DNA of 18,827 bases, taken from Candidatus Omnitrophota bacterium (lineage in GTDB: Bacteria > Omnitrophota > Gorgyraeia > Tantalellales > Tantalellaceae). Location: NCBI GenBank assembly GCA_030631915.1, contig DAOVKF010000013.1:1-18827 (forward strand), in the 5' to 3' direction. The number at the start of each line of letters is the position of its first letter. Within the stretch, counting starts at the first letter, position 1. This document shows positions 15,107 to 18,827 of this stretch, piece after piece. The notes under the pieces were generated by a model. The model had not been told where the DNA came from and did no database searches. It saw only the letters and a list, made by a program, of their open reading frames with translations. The translations under genes and the position numbers were made by a program.

Positions 15107-15130
15107 GTCTGTCCCCTGGTCTGTCCCCTG
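15107..15130 (-). repeat. 12-bp tandem repeat forming the argB leader
   Basis: On the transcribed strand, two perfect copies of CAGGGGACAGAC (15130-15119 and 15118-15107) directly precede the argB ATG at 15106. They make up 24 of the 27 bases between the argJ stop and argB. Each unit contains AGGGGA; the nearer one is at a workable distance (5 bases) from the start codon and is the only visible ribosome-binding site. The GGGGACAG word is the same as in the repeats at 780-965. Confidence 0.85.
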
Positions 15131-15133
15131 CGA

Positions 15134-16324
15134 TCAGGTGGTATATAACGAATTGATCTTGATGTACTTTTTTGAGATATCGCACGTATAGACCGACGCT
15201 TCCGCGTTACCCTGATGCAGGCGCGTTTCTATCCGCACGTCTTTCTTTTTGAACACCGACTGCGCTCTTTTCTTTCCCGGAGAGGTGTGTCTTCCTTCTT
15301 TGAAAAAGGTCACGCCGTCCAGTATTATGTCCATACTGTCCGGTTTGAGCCTGATCCCGCTGGAGCCGAGTGACGACGCTACGCGTCCCCAGTTAGGATC
15401 ACCCCCGTGAACCGCGCATTTCACCAAAAGGGAATTTGCTATCGCGGAGGCGCCTTTTTCTGCCTCGGCTTTTGTCCGCGCTCCCCTGACAGTCACTTCC
15501 ATGAACCTGGTGGCGCCCTCTCCGTCACGCACGATCATCTTTGCCAGATCCACGGTAACTGCGTTAAGGTTGCTTAAAAAAACCTTGAAATCCCCGCCTC
15601 TTTCCTTTATCGGCCTGTTCTTTGCCTCACCATTGGCGAGAAGCGCAAGCGTATCGTTCGTGCTCATATCCCCGTCTACGGTTATGGCACGGAACGAAAC
15701 TCCGTTGCTCGCCGAAAGCGCCCTGACGAGCGCCTTTTCCGTTATGTCCGCGTCTGTCAGGACATAACAGAGCATGGTCGCCATGTCCGGACATATCATA
15801 CCGGCGCCTTTGGCCGCGCCCGTAATGGTAACCCTCTTATCCCCGGCTGTAAAGGTCCGGGACGCCACTTTTGGGAAACGGTCCGTCGTCATCATGCCTT
15901 CGGCCGCGTGTATGAGCCCATCGGCCGAAAGGCCGTCTGCCAGTCCGGGCAGACCTTCCACAAGGGGGGTCATGCGCAAAGGCCTGCCTATGACTCCCGT
16001 GGAGGACACCAGCACTTCTTCCGCCCGGATCTTTAAAACCGCCGCTGTTTCAGCCGCCGTTCTTTCCGCGTCTGCCATTCCCCGTGTTCCGGTCATGCAG
16101 TTCGCGTTGCCGCTGTTCACGATGATCGCCCGGATATTCCCGTTTTTTCTCAGCTGTCTCTGAGCCAGAATGACCGGAGCGGCCTTGACAACGTTTCTGG
16201 TAAAAAGCGCCGCGCATTTACACGGTTTTTCGGAATAGAACAGCGCGAGGTCCTTGCGTTTTTTCTTTAACCCGCAATGGATCCCGTTAGCGAGAAACCC
16301 TTTTGGTAAAACATGCTTACTCAT
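15134..16324 (-). CDS. argJ: Glutamate N-acetyltransferase / ornithine acetyltransferase (ArgJ)
   Basis: Moves acetyl from N-acetylornithine to glutamate, closing the acetyl cycle. It may also use acetyl-CoA if bifunctional, and no argA is present here. It is a self-cleaving Ntn-type enzyme. From the chosen start (396 residues) the cleavage motif KGAGMICPDMATML (172-185) would cut between Ala182 and nucleophile Thr183. Thr109-Gly110 in SSTGVIGR form the oxyanion hole, and NSGNANCMTG and HGGDPNWGRV are also conserved. The frame continues to an ATG at 16414, adding 30 basic residues unlike the family. I chose 16324 because MSKHVLPKGFLANGIHCG fits the usual N-terminus, but neither start has a good ribosome-binding site. 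The shorter form leaves a 128-base gap after argC, the longer 38. Confidence 0.93.
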   Translation of the reverse strand: MSKHVLPKGFLANGIHCGLKKKRKDLALFYSEKPCKCAALFTRNVVKAAPVILAQRQLRKNGNIRAIIVNSGNANCMTGTRGMADAERTAAETAAVLKIRAEEVLVSSTGVIGRPLRMTPLVEGLPGLADGLSADGLIHAAEGMMTTDRFPKVASRTFTAGDKRVTITGAAKGAGMICPDMATMLCYVLTDADITEKALVRALSASNGVSFRAITVDGDMSTNDTLALLANGEAKNRPIKERGGDFKVFLSNLNAVTVDLAKMIVRDGEGATRFMEVTVRGARTKAEAEKGASAIANSLLVKCAVHGGDPNWGRVASSLGSSGIRLKPDSMDIILDGVTFFKEGRHTSPGKKRAQSVFKKKDVRIETRLHQGNAEASVYTCDISKKYIKINSLYTT

Positions 16325-16452
16325 GACAGAAGTAGAGAACTTAACGTTTTTCACGGAATTTTTCGGCTTTTTCCCGCTATGCGGACTCCGGTTAACGCAG
16401 ACGGCCGCGGACATTAAAGTTCATACCTGCGCGGATCCGTGAATATCTGCGT

Positions 16453-17466
16453 TTACAAAAGGCCCGTTCGCTCGTCAAACCCGTACATGATGTTCATGTT
16501 CTGGACCGCCTGCCCGCTCGCGCCTTTTAAGAGATTGTCTATCACGGAAACGATTATCAGCATACCGCGTGACACTTTGATGCCTATATCGCAGAAATTC
16601 GTCCCCGCAACGTCCAGCATCTGCGGCAGTTCGCCCGCAGGCCTTACCCTGACAAAAGGCTCGTCCTCATAACGATCGTTGTAGAGGTCACAAATGGCTC
16701 CCGCGTCCGGCAGGCCTTTATGCGGCACATAGATCGTGGACATGATGCCTCTTCTCAGGGGCAGGAGATGCGGCGTGAAATTCACGGTCACTTTCCGGCC
16801 GGCGGACTGGCTCAGGATATACTCCATTTCCGGCATATGCTGGTGTTCGTTAGCCTTATAACATTTCAAGTTCTCATCGACTTCCCCGAAAGATAAAGGC
16901 ACGGATGCCCTCCTGCCTGCCCCGGTCGCGCCGGTCTTAGAATCAACTATCGGCTCAAGTCCCGCTTTGGAAAGCGTTTTTATCAGGGGCAAAAGTCCTA
17001 AAATAACACTGGTCGGATAGCACCCCGGATTCGCCACCAGCGCGGCGTCCCTGATACTGTCCCTGTTCATCTCAGGCGATCCATACACGGCTTTCGATAA
17101 ATTCTCCGTGTCCACATGCTCTGTGCCGTACCATTTCTCATAAACATCAAGAGGCAGCCTGTAATCCGCGCTCAGGTCTATGACCCTTTTGCCGTTCTCA
17201 AGGAACCGCGGAGCGAATTGCATCGACACTGTATGCGGTAAAGCCAGAAAGACAAGGTCACAGGCAGCCGAAATTTTCACGACATCGAGGTTTTCGCATA
17301 TCACGGACAGTTTTTTCCCGAATTTCGGGAACATTTCCGAAAACTCCGTGGGTTTATCGACAAGAGCGGACAAGGACGATATCTCAACCTCCGGGTTCTT
17401 TAAAAGGCACGTTACCAGCTCTTCGCCGGTGTAACCGGTCGCTCCCACTACACCCGCTTTTACCAT
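16453..17466 (-). CDS. argC: N-acetyl-gamma-glutamyl-phosphate reductase (ArgC)
   Basis: Reduces N-acetylglutamyl phosphate to the semialdehyde with NADPH. The 337-residue protein has the nucleotide motif GATGYTG (8-14) at its start, LALPHTVSM (74-82), DLSADYRL (97-104) and the catalytic Cys149 in ANPGCYPT. ANEHQHMPEME includes the conserved catalytic-site histidine, and DNLLKGASGQAVQNMN lies near the C-terminus. This is the long argC family with the NPGCYPT active site. The start at 17466 has GGAG 7 bases upstream. It is the first gene of the arginine-lysine-cofactor block, preceded by a strong promoter and a roughly 70-base leader with a palindrome. Confidence 0.97.
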   Translation of the reverse strand: MVKAGVVGATGYTGEELVTCLLKNPEVEISSLSALVDKPTEFSEMFPKFGKKLSVICENLDVVKISAACDLVFLALPHTVSMQFAPRFLENGKRVIDLSADYRLPLDVYEKWYGTEHVDTENLSKAVYGSPEMNRDSIRDAALVANPGCYPTSVILGLLPLIKTLSKAGLEPIVDSKTGATGAGRRASVPLSFGEVDENLKCYKANEHQHMPEMEYILSQSAGRKVTVNFTPHLLPLRRGIMSTIYVPHKGLPDAGAICDLYNDRYEDEPFVRVRPAGELPQMLDVAGTNFCDIGIKVSRGMLIIVSVIDNLLKGASGQAVQNMNIMYGFDERTGLL

Positions 17467-17499
17467 TTTTTTTCTCCAGTTAATACATCCGCTGTTAAA

Positions 17500-17523
17500 C
17501 GGTATACTTATATATAATACCCG
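17500..17523 (-). promoter_or_regulatory. AT-rich palindrome in the argC leader, operator candidate
   Basis: CGGTAT and ATACCCG flank an 11-base A/T run (17506-17516), an imperfect palindrome lying about 15-40 bases after the expected transcription start. ArgR/AhrC boxes are roughly 18-bp A/T-rich imperfect palindromes, so an arginine repressor is one candidate binder, but the word does not closely match the E. coli box. The RNA could also form CGG-TAT/ATA-CCG with one bulge. The palindrome is visible; its role is guesswork. Confidence 0.3.
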
Positions 17524-17545
17524 TCAAAATTCCGCAGAAAACCCA

Positions 17546-17574
17546 AGTATAAAATAAAAGGCCTGCACTGTCAA
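17546..17574 (-). promoter_or_regulatory. Sigma-70-type promoter for the argC block
   Basis: On the minus strand, TTGACA (17574-17569) and TATACT (17551-17546) are separated by exactly 17 bases. The -35 is perfect and the -10 differs from TATAAT at one or two positions. Transcription would begin near 17539, leaving about 70 bases of leader before argC. It sits directly after the candidate rpsI terminator. Confidence 0.75.
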
Positions 17575-17576
17575 TT

Positions 17577-17638
17577 AAAAAACCCCTGATCGCGTTATGC
17601 GGGTATAGGGTCAAGAGTCAAGGGTCAAGTCAGGGGTT
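17577..17638 (-). terminator. Candidate rho-independent terminator after rpsI
   Basis: The transcribed strand reads AACCCCTGA (17638-17630), a 40-base loop, then TCAGGGGTT (17589-17581) and a T-run continuing to 17577. The 9-bp stem is perfect and the T-run is well placed. The loop is longer than usual, being made of the heptamer repeats, so strength is uncertain. The last T is two bases from the -35 box of the argC promoter. Confidence 0.45.
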
Positions 17639-17667
17639 AGGATTTGGGATTCGGGATTCGGGATTTA
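17608..17667. repeat. Heptamer low-complexity repeats
   Basis: GGGTCAA, GAGTCAA and GGGTCAA lie head to tail at 17608-17628. Four further heptamers of the type GGATTYG (the last ending in A) lie at 17640-17667. Related words occur at 1207-1265. Head-to-tail heptamers resemble the short tandemly repeated sequences described in cyanobacterial spacers, although no relationship is implied. Together with the terminator, promoter, palindrome and 40-bp repeat these account for most of the 325-base rpsI-argC spacer; no gene is visible in it. Confidence 0.7.
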
Positions 17668-17713
17668 GTGTTGCAACGGGGGCGTGGCGCACGATCGCCT
17701 GCCATGTTCCGGG

Positions 17714-17753
17714 AGTTTACACTTCTTCTGGTAGGAATGCCCCGGAGCAGGCT
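17714..17753. repeat. Dispersed 40-bp repeat, second locus
   Basis: Matches 1155-1194 in the same orientation with one mismatch in 40 (A at 17721 where the other copy has T at 1162). Here it stands alone, without the inverted partner seen at 1038-1079. It lies between rpsI and the argC promoter, so this and the left copy bracket the entire argC-to-nadX block. Confidence 0.85.
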
Positions 17754-17791
17754 CAGTGCATAGTAGGGGCTCGGGTGTAGGGTTGACGGGA

Positions 17792-18190
17792 TTAACGTTT
17801 TGAGAACTGGAATCTTTTTCTGGCGCGCTTCCGGCCGTATTTTTTGCGTTCCTTGGCCCTTGCGTCACGGGTAAGGAACCCGGCTTTCTTCAAGGTAACG
17901 CGCAGACCAGCGTCCACTTTGAGAAGGGCTCTCGCGATACCGAGCTTCAAGGCTCCCGCCTGTCCGCTCATGCCCCCTCCCGAGATATTGGCAAATACAT
18001 CAAACTTATTCACGGTCCCTGTTATCTCCAGAGGCTTCATCACAAGGATCCTGTGAGTCTCCCGGCAGAAATACTCATCAAAAGCCCTTTTATTGACTTT
18101 TACGCTACCTGCTCCAGCGCATATCCTGACCCTGGCGATCGATTCCTTGCGCCTTCCGAGACCCGTAAAATATTCTTTCACCTTTGACAT
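17792..18190 (-). CDS. rpsI: 30S ribosomal protein S9
   Basis: S9 binds 16S rRNA in the 30S head, and its C-terminal tail reaches the P-site tRNA. In 132 residues: YFTGLGRRKESIARVR (7-22), ISGGGMSGQAGALKLGIARAL (69-89), and the basic tail KYGRKRARKRFQFSKR ending in the invariant SKR. It follows rplM with a 3-base gap, and its ribosome-binding site AGGGG overlaps the rplM stop, so the two are coupled in the conserved L13-S9 pair. A terminator candidate follows, making rplM-rpsI a separate unit from argC onward, unless read-through occurs. Confidence 0.98.
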   Translation of the reverse strand: MSKVKEYFTGLGRRKESIARVRICAGAGSVKVNKRAFDEYFCRETHRILVMKPLEITGTVNKFDVFANISGGGMSGQAGALKLGIARALLKVDAGLRVTLKKAGFLTRDARAKERKKYGRKRARKRFQFSKR

Positions 18191-18193
18191 CTA

Positions 18194-18634
18194 TTACCCC
18201 TGTATTTCGACCGCTTTCGGAACCTGGGCCGCGTGAGGATGTTCTCCGCCCCTGTATAACTTCAAACGTTTCAGCATCCGCGCGCCCAGTCTATTTTTGG
18301 GAAGCATACCTTTTACCGCGTGCCTTAAAACATAGGTCGGATCTTTATCGAACATCTTGTTATACACGACCTCTCTCAGGCCCCCCGGATATCCCGAGTA
18401 TGTTTTATAGACCTTTTGTTCGCCCTTTCTTCCGGTAACCCTTACCTTATCGCAATTTATCACGACCACACCGGCTCCGCCGTCCACGTGAGGAGTGAAG
18501 TCAACAAGATATTTTCCCCGTAAACGCGCAGCGATCTCCGTGGCTGCCCTCCCAAGGACCTTATCCTTCACGTCGACCAGATACCAGGCATGGTCCACTT
18601 CTTCAGTTTTTTTCATTGTCGTTTTTGTGCCCAT
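18194..18634 (-). CDS. rplM: 50S ribosomal protein L13
   Basis: L13 is an early-assembling 50S protein that binds 23S rRNA. The 146-residue protein shows WYLVDVKDKVLGRAATEIAA (17-36), HVDGGAGVVVINCDKVRVTG (49-68), YSGYPGGLRE, then the signature HAVKGMLPKNRLGARMLKRLKLY and the EHPH that follows. The start at 18634 has only a weak GAGAG-type site. A second ATG seven codons in would give a shorter N-terminus than most homologues. A near-consensus promoter lies about 55-80 bases upstream. Confidence 0.98.
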   Translation of the reverse strand: MGTKTTMKKTEEVDHAWYLVDVKDKVLGRAATEIAARLRGKYLVDFTPHVDGGAGVVVINCDKVRVTGRKGEQKVYKTYSGYPGGLREVVYNKMFDKDPTYVLRHAVKGMLPKNRLGARMLKRLKLYRGGEHPHAAQVPKAVEIQG

Positions 18635-18687
18635 GATACACTCTCTCTACCCGTTGGGACCGCCAGGATCATGCCCGCGGAATTGTA

Positions 18688-18716
18688 AAAATATCATATT
18701 TACCCGCTTTTGTCAA
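18688..18716 (-). promoter_or_regulatory. Sigma-70-type promoter for rplM-rpsI
   Basis: On the minus strand, TTGACA (18716-18711) and TATTTT (18693-18688) are separated by 17 bases. Transcription would start near 18681, giving a leader of about 45 bases. The -35 box abuts a tandem repeat array, and its first bases (CTTGA) match the sequence that begins each repeat unit on that strand. Confidence 0.7.
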
Positions 18717-18782
18717 GCGCCTAATGGGAACATGCCTCAAGAGCGCCTAATGGGGACATGCCTCAAGGGGACACACCTCAAG
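18717..18782. repeat. 26-bp tandem repeat upstream of rplM promoter
   Basis: Two 26-bp units (18717-18742 and 18743-18768) each read GCGCCTAATGGG, then A or G, then ACATGCCTCAAG and a purine. A partial third, GGGGACACACCTCAAG, covers 18767-18782. The units contain the same GGGGACA word as the repeats at the left end. No spacers separate them, so it is not CRISPR. The remaining bases to the window edge (18783-18827) show no supported feature. Confidence 0.8.
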
Positions 18783-18827
18783 TGAAAAAACGGCAATATT
18801 TGCAGTTTACAGCTCGCGGCTTATGGT

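Noticed and set aside
14219..15148. A 309-codon open frame on the plus strand across argB
   Set aside because: It is antisense to argB, whose motifs are complete. The predicted peptide has no recognisable domain, and the frame is explained by codon bias of the real gene.
17467..17545. Arginine or lysine riboswitch, or T-box, in the argC leader
   Set aside because: The leader is about 70 bases, too short for a lysine riboswitch or T-box, and none of their conserved elements are visible.
17665..17868. A 67-codon minus-strand frame through the 40-bp repeat
   Set aside because: It overlaps the rpsI 3' end out of frame and runs into repeat DNA; no ribosome-binding site or homology is evident.
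18783..18815. Small hairpin GCAA-ATA-TTGC followed by CG and six T on the minus strand, as terminator of a gene off the right edge
   Set aside because: The stem is only 4 bp and A/T-rich, and no upstream gene can be seen to support it.

Overview
The window is about 18.8 kb of a bacterial chromosome. It is dominated by one long, tightly packed block of amino-acid and cofactor biosynthesis genes, all on the minus strand, so transcription runs right to left. At the right edge are the ribosomal protein genes rplM and rpsI behind a near-consensus promoter. Next come argC-argJ-argB-argD-argF-argG-argH (arginine from glutamate), lysA-dapF-dapA-dapB-dapL (lysine and meso-diaminopimelate by the LL-diaminopimelate aminotransferase shortcut), then folK (folate), panC (pantothenate), and nadA-nadX (quinolinate for NAD). 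At the far left, on the plus strand, is the 3' part of an IS481-family transposase. It is followed by about 550 bp of non-coding DNA full of inverted and tandem repeats.

The gene content suggests a diderm, probably anaerobic, uncultured lineage. It uses DapL in place of the succinylase or acetylase genes, and NadX (aspartate dehydrogenase) in place of the oxidase NadB. Its arginine route is built around ArgJ, with no argA in view. The arrangement reminds me of candidate phyla in or near the PVC group, such as Omnitrophota, but this is inference; no marker here fixes the taxonomy.

How the genes work together: argC to argH carry N-acetylglutamate to arginine, with ArgJ recycling the acetyl group. 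ArgB has the N-terminal helix and C-terminal signature typical of arginine-inhibited kinases. DapA, DapB, DapL, DapF and LysA take aspartate semialdehyde plus pyruvate to lysine, with meso-diaminopimelate available for peptidoglycan. NadX and NadA turn aspartate into quinolinate. PanC uses beta-alanine, itself usually made from aspartate. Not in the window are carAB, lysC, asd, nadC, panB and panD. Overlaps or gaps of a few bases (argD/argF, argF/argG, lysA/dapF, dapF/dapA) point to translational coupling. A textbook -35/-10 promoter and a candidate terminator sit back to back between rpsI and argC, so the arg-lys-NAD block probably has its own transcription start.

No gene of unknown function is evident. 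The less ordinary material is non-coding: (1) a foldback element with about 41-bp inverted repeats beside the transposase; (2) a 40-bp repeat found on both sides of the whole argC-nadX block; (3) a recurrent GGGGAC motif that also forms the argJ-argB spacer (two perfect 12-bp units carrying the argB ribosome-binding site) and a hairpin that could hide the argD ribosome-binding site; (4) a tandem array abutting the rplM promoter; (5) heptamer-type low-complexity repeats in several spacers.
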